DNA of 64,000 nucleotides. Origin: Cheiracanthium punctorium. Its lineage: Eukaryota > Arthropoda > Arachnida > Araneae > Cheiracanthiidae. This document shows, one piece after another, positions 46,561 to 57,134 of this stretch. The position numbers and the translations under genes are program-made. Position 1 is the first letter of the stretch. Each line of letters opens with the position of its first letter. The stretch is from assembly GCA_038373885.1 (NCBI GenBank), contig JAWZYV010016535.1:744001-808000 (forward strand), read 5' to 3'. Below the pieces are notes generated by a model. The model did no database searches. It saw only the letters and a list, made by a program, of their open reading frames with translations, and was not told the origin of the DNA.

Positions 46561-46789
46561 ATACCGTATTTTTGTTAAGTAGCCGTTTAACATTAAAGTA
46601 GGATTTAGGATACCCATACATTTTCTACAAATTTAATCTACTGTTAGGCAAGTGAGAAAATTATACTATAGAAAGATTTTTACAAATAATGATATAGTTT
46701 TATATTCTATTGCGAGAAAATCACTTTAACCATATATCCCCCAAAACTCAAGTTTTTGTATACGAAATGTATGAATACTCAAAGTATTT

Positions 46790-46875
46790 ATCCGTGAATA
46801 CGCGTTAGAACCCCTTAGAAAGTCCTCCTACCAAGGCATCCGTCATCCTAGGCAGATACCCCGCGTGCAGGTTTG
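46790..46875 (+). mobile_element. SINE family 1 fragment in the left arm only
   Basis: GTGAATACGCGTTAGAACCC through CCTACCAAGGCA to GGCAGATACC is the body of the family-1 SINE. The right arm reads straight across this point (about 56,100-56,120: AATACTTTGAGTATTCATGC), so the fragment was gained by the left arm or lost from the right after duplication. Confidence 0.6.
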
Positions 46876-47867
46876 CCTTAAAACACAAACAAACAAACAA
46901 ACAAAGTATTTATCTAAACATTTTTTCTTACCAACACATTTTTGATAAATTTTAGGCAGCGATTATACTAGTTTATATTTTCTATAGATCAATTAGAGAA
47001 AAAATTACATTTTTAGTAATCCTACAAAACTTTTTTACTGTATATCCCAAGTAGAGTAACTTGATTTTTAGAATTTCAATACGATACGAGTTAGATTGTT
47101 TATGTGCAACACTAATTTCAGTTTGACTATGAAAGCATAATTTTATACATGCATTAATATTTTTAGAGTCATGCACTTAACATATTTTATAGAAAGGTGA
47201 GATTTAACTAGCACATATCTTTTAGAGTGGATAGTACTATTGTTAGAAAGATGAACTATTGGAAGATAAAAATTGAAGATGCGTTTTACCACAATTGCAT
47301 GCACAGTTTTATACCGCATGTACATAAAATATCTTTCATCTACTTAGATAAAATGATAGTTTTAATCGCAAAGAGTTATCATTACTTGAACTAAAAAAAT
47401 ACAAGGTTTTTACTTACGTGAAGGGACATCGTGCTAAATCTTCTAGTCTCTCGGCAAATTTCTTGCATCGAAACTAGGCTAGCAAGTTAGGAAAATAGAG
47501 TAATGATTTAAAACACATTATCTCTAAATTCCCTCCCAGCTGCCACTTGTAGAAAGCTTTTTCACCATATATCCCTCAAACCGCAGTTTTTGTATACAAA
47601 CTGCTTAAAGTACTTCGGCTGATAATGCTATTAATATTAATTACACTGGATTACCAACTTAAAATTTTGCAAAACACCAAAATACAGAAAAACATACATT
47701 AAAAGTAACCAAAAAAATCATACTTAAAAGTGGAAAATATAATTACCAAACTATAAGAAGCACATAATTATTTTCAATTAAAGCAAATTGAAAAAATGTA
47801 AGAAAGAGCTAATATGCTTGAAGCCTTAAGTATATCAGGCAAATCAAATTAGAATTGTGGTATCCTC

Positions 47868-48089
47868 CTATATGTAACTAAAATAATAGAAAATATTACA
47901 CTTATCCTGTACTTGTACACGCGAAATAATAATAATAATAATAAAAATACTTAAGTAATTCACAAATATATCCACAGCATAAGTAAAGCACGTGCACGCG
48001 ATATTGCCGAAGTCGTTGGATATTGCAAACTCATTGCTGATAACAGAAATTGAGATAAGAAGTGCGTTCATATCGGGAAACCGGTACAT
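47868..48089 (-). CDS. Small ORF, 73 codons, left-arm copy
   Basis: This encodes MYRFPDMNALLISISVIS... with a hydrophobic stretch ending in a poly-Ile run that comes from an (AAT)n microsatellite. The right arm carries the same ORF (54,925-55,146) with one residue changed near the C-terminus. Conservation is no more than that of the surrounding arm, so coding is unproven. I recognise no family. Confidence 0.2.
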   Translation of the reverse strand: MYRFPDMNALLISISVISNEFAISNDFGNIACTCFTYAVDIFVNYLSIFIIIIIISRVQVQDKCNIFYYFSYI

Positions 48090-48479
48090 TATCGTTAGGC
48101 TTGTTTACCGATAAACCCGAGGAGTTAGGGGAATACAAGACAGAATTGGGGACACGTGTTTCATTCTGCGTTCAAAAATGGGGACTTATGGATTAAGATC
48201 ATGTTAGATTAAAGCCATTTAAATAAAAATCTATCCTTTTTGTAAACATGGGCATTATATCCTAAATTAAAATATCAAAGTTAAGCTACAACGATTAATA
48301 TATTTTACCTAGTTTAGGAAACTAATGAATCATTAAATTAATTTCTGTGAAACAATTAGCAAAGACCATTATACTAAAGCATTAAAGCAAATTATTTTTG
48401 TTAAGTTTTGATAAATAACAGTAATAAATTATAGGCATTGCAGATGAATGAGTATTCACGTATAAAATAGGTATTAAAA

Positions 48480-48925
48480 TTATTGTTTAAAACAATTTTT
48501 AGAATAATAAACTAAAATTTTTATTTAATAAAGTCATAAACTAAAATTATTAATGAAAACTTGTTAATAAATTAAACATATCAAAATTTTTACACTCAAT
48601 TTTTTATGTAATTAAATTTTACATAGACATCCTTTTAATAAATTCATAAACTAAACTTATTGTTTAAAACAATTTTTACAATAATAAACTAAAATTTTTA
48701 TTTAATAAAGTCATAAACTAAAATTATTAATGAAAACTTGTTAATAAATTAAACATATCAAATTTTTACACTCAGTTTTTTTATATACTTAAATTTTACA
48801 AAGATATCCTTTAATAAATTCATAAACTAAAACAATTTTTACAATAATAAACTAAAATATTTATTTAATAAAGTCATAAACTGAAATTATTAATGAAAAC
48901 CTGTTAATAAATTAAACTGATTACT
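48480..48925. repeat. About 170-bp AT-rich tandem repeat, three copies, left arm
   Basis: Units contain AATAATAAACTAAAATTTTT, AATAAAGTCATAAACTAAAA and TTATTAATGAAAACTTGTTA. The mirror array is at 54,075-54,540. Confidence 0.8.
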
Positions 48926-49478
48926 CTAAAAGATAGCTAATCACAACATATATCAGAAAAAATATAAGCAATTATAATACCTGAAAAATACCGGACAACA
49001 CTCTTGTTGCATGCGGACAAAACATATGTTTGCACGGCTAAAGAATTCTTAGGTATCCGTTGCAGGAGAACTTACCTACGCCCAACCTACAAACTCTACA
49101 GATTTAACGGCAACTGGTTTTTCTCTTATCAGGTATCACAGATCAGATAAGAGATAAGGAAGTGACATGCGCAGAAGACACCTGATAGTGACGTGTGCAA
49201 ATATGTGATGATTCAATATCCGGTAGGTTTGTTGGCAGGATGTACATTTAGTGGTTACTCTCTGTAACAGGCTAAGACAAGTTAGATGATGCAATATCTA
49301 CTGGGTAGAGAAAGTTTTAAGGTAGAGGGCGCTTGGGTAATCACGTGATTTTTTAAAGAACCAGTAAAGACATTTTAGTTAGATAAAGTGGTCAGGTGTG
49401 TGTTGCGAGACTCCCTTTACACTGTGTGTGCCTATACTTAAGACGTGTGTTTAATTGATTTTTCGCCAAGTTTCAAAA

Positions 49479-50376
49479 ATGTCTTTGCTTGAATCGATCG
49501 AAAATAACTTTAACATTGAATACACTCCCGAGTTTTATACTCAAAGTGATGCTGATGTGTTGATGCAAGAAATAATACAATTGCCTTTAGATGTAAAGCC
49601 TCTGCAAAGTATTGAAAAGAAAATTTCCCCCGAGTTTTATACTGAAAGTGATGTTGACGTGCTACAGCAAGAATTGTTTCAATTAGCCCTGCAAAGTAGT
49701 GAAAAGAAAATTTCCTCGACCCGTAAAGTAATTACTTTTGCTGATGAAGGAATCAATTACAGTTTACCTGGAGCAACACTCTCTGTTTACTCTTGGATAC
49801 CCATTTTCCAAAAAATACGTGAAGATCTACAGAAAGTGACAAATTATGAATTTAATATGGTGCAAGTGAACTTTGGCTCTGAAGAACAACCTAAAATTGA
49901 AGACGGCAACTACGAAGATTTTAATCTAGACCTATCATCAGGTGTATGCATTCTAAGTTTTGGATCTAAACGAACTTTGGATTTTAAACCAGCGAACTGT
50001 GAAACCGCTACCATTAAATTAGAACATGGCTCAATGTGTAAGATATATCCCCCAACCAACAAACTTTTAACGCATGGTATTCCTTCTGAACCTTATGTGA
50101 CAGACCCGCACATTAACCTTACATTTGCCAAAATGTACATTTATGAGCCTTCCCCGAAAAGGGCAAAGTTGGACAATTGGACGGACGATCTTTACCATAG
50201 CTTATATGCTTCTGTAAATAGTACATAGCACTTGGAAAGACTTATCTACGTTTCACTTCACGATGAAAGAACTGACTTGAAGATCCATATTAAACAATTT
50301 CTTCAGAATGCCCAATTAGACTATATACCAACCGGTCAGGGAGTCGTGATGAACCCTTCCACATGGATCGAATTTA
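49479..50376 (+). pseudogene. AlkB-like/PC4-like fusion gene, truncated left-arm copy
   Basis: This is the partner of the full-length gene at 52,148-53,536. Translation from ATG 49,479 is open for 249 residues, covering the AlkB-like part and the nuclear signal (SPKRAKL), then hits TAG at 50,226-50,228 where the other copy has TGG. Reading on in frame gives the first part of the PC4-like domain until 50,376, where homology to the other copy stops and unrelated AT-rich DNA begins. So this copy is damaged twice, by a nonsense codon and by the breakpoint of the inverted duplication. Ten differences from the right copy are visible and all change the amino acid. A 249-residue product without PC4 could still be made. 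Confidence 0.8.
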
Positions 50377-52147
50377 CTTAATTTATTATATTTTAATTTG
50401 TTATTTCTTTTAGTAGTTACAACTTTGATAATTTTTAAGAACGGTATTTAAAAATAGTTGCAAGAAGCATGTTTAGCAAGTTACTAGCTGGCTATTTGTA
50501 AAAAATTCTAAGTCCGTTATCTTGAAAGAGTAGCTGAAATGCACTAAGTTGAATAATTCAATGTTTCTAAAAAGACAATTTCACATATCTAGCACTTCAG
50601 AAAAAATGTATCAAGTTCGTAACATTCTAAAAATACCAAAGTTCGTCACTTCTATAAAATTTTCAAAGTACAGATATGTTAGTTTATTTCAAGAACATAT
50701 TCAACGACTTATCAGAACATAAAATATACCAATGTGCAAAACTTCTAAAAGAAAAAATTACAACTTACAATCTATTAATGCAGTTTACTAAGTATTTTGT
50801 AAAACCCTTTACTTGATAATTCTGAAAAATAGTCTAAGTCCCTCACTTTGTACAGACATAAATTATATTACTTTTAATTAGTTATAAACCTTAACTATTA
50901 AAGATAAGTTTATACATCTATGCTAAAATAGCTGATCATTTCTGTACTACATTTAAATCCATTTTATCAAAAACATGTTAAGCATACTACTTCTACGAAA
51001 TTTACAAAGTTCTATTAGCTAAGTTCCTTTCGAGAAATAATTTCATAACTTATGAGAACTCATAAACGTATACAAATCATAAGTATACTTAGTTTGAACA
51101 AGTAACATGTATAAAAGTAAGAGCATATTTATTTAAAATTTGTAAGCATAACCATCTCAATCACTAAAATGTGTAACATGCACACTTAGTTGATATTTCT
51201 CATAAAAATATTCAAGCCCATTACTTAATAAAAATTATAAAAATATGCTAAGTTAATACTCTAATGTTTTAAAAACCTAGTGTCTGATTTAAAATATTCT
51301 GTTACTTCAAGTAAAATATGGTAAGATCTTTACATTAAAGAACACCTAAAAAATCTTTATTTAAAAATACTAAGTTTCTTTATCTCACTTAACTTTATTT
51401 TTGAAAAACCTGTAAAATCGATTAAGTTATAAAATTATGGAAACTAACTTTTTTAGCTAAGTTCATTTTATAAAAAATTAGTACTTTGGGAATTCTCATG
51501 TAACACAATTTACCTATCACACTTAAGTTTATGATTTTAATCAAAACATTTTATTTCTATGTAGTAGATTAATGTTTCCATAGTACATGCTTCAATAAAT
51601 TTTGTTAAATTTCTAACTTTCTACCTTGTAGTGTATAAAAGATAAGTATACAACGAGAAACTTAAATCGTGACCAAGTATGTTAACTTTATCACTTTTTA
51701 TTTCATAGATTTTTATTTTGCAAGTAATCAACACACACACATACACATGAAGAAAACACAGAAAAGTTTTGCATATGTAAACTGTTTTATTTACAAAAAT
51801 ATATTTTAAATTACACAAACTATTTACACAATTAAGAAAATAATAACTTTTCAATGAGTATTCTATAACTAAGCATGCATAAGTCAGTAAAATCTTACTG
51901 TTGTAGAATCAAGCATGCCTTTTCTACATAATCACAATGGTTTTAATATATTTTTTACAATCGCAATACTAGTTATACACCAATAACATCACATAATTAC
52001 ACATGTTTTGCCATCCTTAGAATTAGCAAAATCTGAAAACGGTTGAAAAAATGTATTAAATAGCACATTTTGAAGATAATTCATATAGTCTTCAATGAAA
52101 GTGTTTGAAAAAAATTCTCCGTCATAATGACAAGTACATTTGTTCTC
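50377..52147. other. Spacer of the inverted duplication
   Basis: Unpaired AT-rich DNA between the arms. It has irregular recurrences of an AAGTTC...TTCTAAAA pattern roughly every 50-60 bp at 50,500-51,560, which may be a worn-out tandem repeat. It presumably also contains the 3' untranslated region of the minus-strand gene (TTTATT, i.e. AATAAA on the minus strand, near 51,785). No convincing ORF is present. Confidence 0.55.
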
Positions 52148-53536
52148 TCATATCTCTCTTGCAATATACGGCATGTCGACCATAAACCATACTTTACTAC
52201 TTATAAGACCCTCTCTCTCATCAACATGTGTTCTATTCGAGCAAGCATGTATCCTTTGCGAAGGATGATCTTGAACCCGGCCTATGTTTTTAAAAATTTC
52301 CTGATGTACTATATCCATTAATTGTTGTTTAGCCTCATCATAAGTACAATGGGGTTCGCGGTTACATTTTTGCGGCTTTAATTTTAAAATTAAATGGGGT
52401 AGGGTCGTCGTATATAGCGTTTTTAAAATGCATTCCAATATTTCATTTCTCATTTCGCAAAGTTTTTTTACTTGATCATTTAAAAGTATTAAGGCAATTG
52501 GATTTAACGTGAATGAATCTCCGGTTTTGTAAATTTGTTGTAAGATGCATTTTCCATCATCATTAAATACAGATAATTGATTATTACAAATAAAAGAGCT
52601 ATTGCTATGACCTATATTAAAATCTAATAGTTTTACAATAAATTCGATCCATGTGGAAGGCTTCATCACGACTCCCTGACCGGTTGGTATATAGTCTAAT
52701 TGGGCATTCTGAACAAATTGTCTAATATGGATCTTCAAGTCAGTTCTTTCATCGTGAAGTGAAACGTAGATAAGTCTTTCCAAGTGCCATGTACTATTTA
52801 CAGAAGCATATAAGCTATGGCAAAGATCGTCCGTCCAATTGTCCAACTTTGCCCTTTTCGGGGAAGGCTCATAAATGTACATTTTGGCAAATGTAAGGTT
52901 AATGTGCGGGTCTGTCACATAAGGTTCAGAAGGAATACCATGCGTTAAAAGTTTGTTGGTTGGGGGATATATCTTACACATTGAGCCATGTTCTAATTTA
53001 ATGGTAGCGGTTTCACAGTTCGCTGGTTTAAAATCCAAAGTTCGTTTAGATCCAAAACTTAGAATGCATACACCTGATGATAGGTCTAGATTAAAATCTT
53101 CGTAGTTGCCGTCTTCAATTTTAGGTTGTTCTTCAGAGCGAAAGTTCACTTGCACCATATTAAATTCATAATTTGTCACTTTCTGTAGATCTTCACGTAT
53201 TTTTTGCAAAATGGGTATCCAAGAGTAAACAGAGAGTGTTGCTCCAGGTAAACTGTAATTGATTCCTTCATCAGCAAAAGTAATAACTTTACGGGTCGAG
53301 GAAATTTTCTTTTCACTACTTTGCAGGGGTAATTGAAACAATTCTTGCTGTAGCACGTCAACATCACTTTCAGTATAAAACTGGGGGGAAATTTTCTTTT
53401 CAATACTTTGCAGAGGCTTTACATCTAAAGGCAATTGTATTATTTCTTGCAGCAACACATCAGCATCACTTTGAGTATAAAACTCGGGAGTGTATTCAAT
53501 GTTAAAGTTATTTTCGATCGATTCAAGCAAAGACAT
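52148..53536 (-). CDS. AlkB-like pseudo-dioxygenase fused to PC4-like domain(s)
   Basis: Intact 462-residue protein from ATG 53,536. Residues 15-80 hold two degenerate repeats of FYT.SD.DVL.QE..QL....S.EKKI, resembling the helix that opens AlkB folds. Residues 83-222 follow the AlkB (2-oxoglutarate/Fe(II) oxygenase) pattern: KVITFADEGINYSL, W..IL..IRED, EFNMVQVN, ILSFGSKRTLDFK, LEHGSMCKIY, THGIP, HINLTF. The HxD iron ligands are replaced by G143-N-Y145, the Arg pair of the last strand by His and Ala, and the Tyr of the N-x-Y motif by Arg. Only the distal His (H199) remains, so catalysis is unlikely. SPKRAKL (225-231) resembles the Myc nuclear signal. Residues 252-306 (RLIYVSLHDERTDLKIHIRQ ... 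GQGVVMKPSTWIEFI) match the PC4/p15 single-strand-DNA-binding fold, and 320-366 may be a second, weaker copy. Inferred role: nuclear DNA-binding protein. Domain names are my reading; no search was run. Confidence 0.75.
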   Translation of the reverse strand: MSLLESIENNFNIEYTPEFYTQSDADVLLQEIIQLPLDVKPLQSIEKKISPQFYTESDVDVLQQELFQLPLQSSEKKISSTRKVITFADEGINYSLPGATLSVYSWIPILQKIREDLQKVTNYEFNMVQVNFRSEEQPKIEDGNYEDFNLDLSSGVCILSFGSKRTLDFKPANCETATIKLEHGSMCKIYPPTNKLLTHGIPSEPYVTDPHINLTFAKMYIYEPSPKRAKLDNWTDDLCHSLYASVNSTWHLERLIYVSLHDERTDLKIHIRQFVQNAQLDYIPTGQGVVMKPSTWIEFIVKLLDFNIGHSNSSFICNNQLSVFNDDGKCILQQIYKTGDSFTLNPIALILLNDQVKKLCEMRNEILECILKTLYTTTLPHLILKLKPQKCNREPHCTYDEAKQQLMDIVHQEIFKNIGRVQDHPSQRIHACSNRTHVDEREGLISSKVWFMVDMPYIAREI

Positions 53537-54924
53537 TTTTGAAACTTGGCGAAAAATCAATTAACACACGTCTTAAGTATAGGCGTACACAGTGTAAAGG
53601 GAGTCTCGCAACACACACCTGACCACTTTATCTAACTAAAATGTCTTCACTGGTTCTTTAAAAAATCACGTGATTACCCAAGCGCCCTCTACCTTAAAAC
53701 TTTCTCAACCCAGTAGATATTGCATCATCTAACTTGTCTTAACCTGTTACAGAGAGTTGCCACTAAATGTACATCCTGCCAACAAACCTACCGGATATTG
53801 AATCATCACAGATTTGCACACGTCACTATCAGTTGTCTTCTGCGCATGTCACTTCCTTATCTCTTATCTGATCTGTGATACCTGATAAGAGAAAAACCAG
53901 TTGCCGTTAAATTTGTAGAGTTTGTAGGTTGGGCGTAGGTAAGTTCTCCTGCAACGGATACCTAAGAATTCTTTAGCCGTGCAAACAGATGTTTTGTCCG
54001 CATGCAATTAGAGTGTTGTCCGGTATTTTTCAGGTATTATAATTTCTTATATTTTTTCTGATATATGTTGTGATTAGCTATCTTTTAGAGTAATCAGTTT
54101 AATTTATTAACAGGTTTTCATTAATAATTTCAGTTTATGACTTTATTAAATAAATATTTTAGTTTATTATTGTAAAAATTCTTTTAGTTTATGAATTTAT
54201 TAAAAGGATATCTTTGTAAAATTTAAGTATATAAAAAAACTGAGTGTAAAAATTTTGATATGTTTAATTTATTAACAAGTTTTCATTAATAATTTTAGTT
54301 TATGACTTTATTAAATAAAAATTTTAGTTTATTATTGTAAAAATTGTTTTAAACAATAAGTTTAGTTTATGAATTTATTAAAAGGATGTCTATGTAAAAT
54401 TTAAGTATATAAAAAATTGAGTGTAAAAATTTTGATATGTTTAATTTATTAACAAGGTTTAATTAATAATTTTAGTTTATGACTTTATTAAATAAAAATT
54501 TTAGTTTATTATTCTAAAAATTGTTTTAAACAATAATTTTAATACCTATTTCATACGTGAATACTCATTCATCTGCAATGCCTATAATTTATTAGTTATT
54601 TATCAAAACTTAACAAAAATAATTTGCTTTAATGCTTTAGTATAATGCTCTTTGCTAATTGTTTCACAGAAATTAATTTAATGATTCATTAGTTTCCTAA
54701 ACTACGTAAAATATATTAATCGTTGTAGCTTAACTTTGATATTTTAATTTAGGATATAATGCCCATGTTTACAAAAAGGATAGATTTTTATTGAAATGGC
54801 TTTAATCTAACATGATCTTAATCCATAAGTCCCCATTTTTGAACGCAGAATGAAACACGTGTCCCCAATTCTGTCTTGTATTCCCCTAACTCCTCGGGTT
54901 TATCGGTAAACAAGCCTAGCGATA
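53537..54924. other. Right-arm region upstream of the AlkB-like gene
   Basis: The mirror of 48,090-49,478. It should contain the promoter of the minus-strand gene; I see no clear TATA box. An imperfect hairpin around CTCTTATC...GATAAGAG (about 53,859-53,892) is present on both arms. The AT-rich 170-bp array occupies 54,075-54,540. Confidence 0.5.
54075..54540. repeat. About 170-bp AT-rich tandem repeat, right arm
   Basis: Reverse complement of the left-arm array at 48,480-48,925, with small indels. Confidence 0.8.
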
Positions 54925-55146
54925 ATGTACCGGTTTCCCGATATGAACGCACTTCTTATCTCAATTTCTGTTATCAGCAATGAGTTTGCAATATCCAACG
55001 ACTTCGGCAATATCGCGTGCACGTGCTTTACTTATGCTGTGGATATATTTGTGAATTACTTAAGTATTTTTATTATTATTATTATTATTTCGCGTGTACA
55101 AGTACAGGGTAAGTGTAATATTTTCTATTATTTTAGTTACATATAG
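54925..55146 (+). CDS. Small ORF, 73 codons, right-arm copy
   Basis: Same product as 47,868-48,089, with Gly for Asp at one site. Here the frame runs into CAGG|GTAAGT (55,109-55,114), a strong-looking 5' splice site that in the left arm reads ATAAG. The ORF could therefore be a first exon of a gene reading outward, with the left copy spliced differently or dead. No downstream exon is identified. Confidence 0.2.
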   Translation: MYRFPDMNALLISISVISNEFAISNDFGNIACTCFTYAVDIFVNYLSIFIIIIIISRVQVQGKCNIFYYFSYI

Positions 55147-56829
55147 GAGGATACCACAATTCTAATTTGATTTGCCTAATATACTTAAGGCTTCAAGCAT
55201 ATTAGCTCTTTCTTACATTTTTTCAATTTGCTTTAATTGAAAATAATTATGTGCTTCTTATAGTTTGGTAATTATATTTTCCACTTTTAAGTATGATTTT
55301 TTTTGGTTACTTTTAATGTACGTTTTTCTGTATTTTGGTGTTTTGCAAAATTTTAAGTTGGTAATCTAGTGTAATTAATATTAATAGCATTATCAGCCGA
55401 AGTACTTTAAGCAGTTTGTATACAAAAACTGCGGTTTGAGGGATATATGGTGAAAAAGCTTTCTACAAGTGGCAGCTGGGAGGGAATTTAGAGATAATGT
55501 GTTTTAAATCATTACTCTATTTTCCTAACTTGCTAGCCTAGTTTCGATGCAAGAAATTTGCCGAGAGACTAGAAGATTTAGCACGATGTCCCTTCACGTA
55601 AGTAAAAACCTTGTATTTTTTTAGTTCAAGTAATGATAACTCTTTGCGATTAAAACTATCATTTTATCTAAGTAGATGAAAGATATTTTATGTACATGCG
55701 GTATAAAACTGTGCATGCAATTGTGGTAAAACGCATCTTCAATTTTTATTTCCAATAGTTCATCTTTCTAACAATAGTACTATCCACTCTAAAAGATATG
55801 TGCTAGTTATGCTCACCTTTCTATAAAATATGTTAAGTACATACCTCTAAAAATATTAATGCATGTATAAAATTATGCTTTCATAGTCAAACTGAAATTA
55901 GTGTTGCACATAAACAATCTAACTCGTATCGTATTGAAATTCTATAAATCAAGTTACTCTACTTGGGATATACAGTAAAAAAGTTTTGTAGGATTACTAA
56001 AAATGTAATTTTTTCTCTAATTGATCTATAGAAAATATAAACTAGTATAATCGCTGCCTAAAATTTATCAAAAATGTGTTGGTAAGAAAAAATGTTTAAA
56101 TAAATACTTTGAGTATTCATGCATTTCGTATACAAAAACTTGAGTTTTCGGAATATATGGTTAAAGTGATTTTCTCGCAATAGAAAATAAGACTATATCA
56201 TTATTTGTAAAAATCTTTCTATGGTATAATTTTCTCACTTGCCTAACCGTAGAAGAAATTTGTAGAAAATATATGGGTATCCTAAATCCTACTTTAATGT
56301 TAAACGGCTACTTAACAAAAATACGGTATACAAAAAATTAAAACACTTGATTAAATTTTTTTTTCTTGATAAATTAAAAACACTTGATTAAAAAAAATAA
56401 AATAAAAATTAACTCTTGATTAAAAAAATATTTGTTGTAAAATAAATTATTTACTTAAAATTAAAACTCTTGGTTAAAAAAATATTTGTTGCAAAATTAC
56501 TTATTTAACTTAAAATTAAAGTTCGTAGGCCTCCTGGGGATGATGTTCATTTCTTTGCTCCACATAGTTAATTATTATTTAAAGAAACAAAAACAACAAC
56601 GCATCCTCTGTGCTACGCCCTGTCTCCATTCATGCGAGGCTAGCGTGATGGGGAAAGGCACAGTAAAAATTTTTATTTGAAATGAGGCGGTAGACGTTCT
56701 ACCGGGCGGCTGGTGGGTCCTCATTTTATAACAATATTTTTTATTTCAGGTTTAATTCATAAAGTATAGCTTATTTAAAATATAACAAAGTTTTCATGAG
56801 AGAATACATCACAATCTGAACATTTTTTC
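55147..56829. other. Right-arm non-coding region
   Basis: Mirror of 45,865-47,867. Contains the GGTAGACGTTCTACC hairpin (about 56,690) and the shorter AT-rich minisatellite (about 56,335-56,520). No gene. Confidence 0.55.
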
Positions 56830-56990
56830 CAAGTCCCCTTATTTCAAAAATATCTTACAAGTCTGAAAAAATTACAAGTCCCCTTATTTTCATTAGAGAA
56901 TACATCACAATCTCAAAAATTTTTCCAAGTACCCTTATTTGAAAAATATCTTAAAGTCTGAAAAAATTACAAGTCCCCTTATCTGAAAAA
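56829..56990. repeat. 43-bp minisatellite, right arm, with the retrotransposon empty site
   Basis: Units read AAGTCCCCTTATTTCAAAAA. CAAG at 56,830-56,833 is the reverse complement of the CTTG duplicated around the retrotransposon in the left arm, and both flanks match the left arm across the junction. This is the undisturbed target. Confidence 0.85.
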
Positions 56991-57134
56991 AAGGAAAAAA
57001 AAATCTTATCAATCCTTTGAACATCCGGTCAACTTCCTCTCTCAACATCCCTTCCGGCCACGCCCCCCTTCCCCGCTCAGCATAGGGAACGCACTTAAGC
57101 GACGTACCGCAGAATTAACATGGTACCGCATGGG

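Larger units (their letters stand above)
45865..49478. other. Left-arm non-coding region between LTR insertion and AlkB-like gene
   Basis: Besides the features listed separately, it contains a hairpin CGGTAGA/TCTACCG at about 46,000-46,016, conserved in compensated form on the right arm (GGTAGACGTTCTACC at about 56,690). An AAACAAACAAAC run lies at about 46,884. No larger ORF is present. The mirror sequence is 53,537-56,829. Confidence 0.6.
35296..50376. repeat. Left arm of the large inverted duplication
   Basis: The arm starts at GCCATTTGTTGTCGACC (35,296) and ends at GGATCGAATTTA (50,376). It matches, in reverse order and orientation, 52,639-58,851. Removing the LTR retrotransposon plus one target-site copy leaves about 6.6 kb. 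Shared landmarks from outside in are the ACTTCCTTG-family pieces, an LTR fragment (36,019-36,205), a GC-rich GCGGGGAAGGGGGGCGTGGC block (about 37,070), the 43-bp minisatellite, AT-rich minisatellites, a small ORF and the AlkB-like gene. In the gene the arms differ by about 1%. Confidence 0.93.

Noticed and set aside
45865..56829. Integrated viral genome with terminal inverted repeats
   Set aside because: The mirrored region also includes unrelated transposon fragments outside it and only one recognisable gene. No polymerase, capsid or packaging gene is visible. A viral origin of the AlkB-like gene remains possible but unproven.
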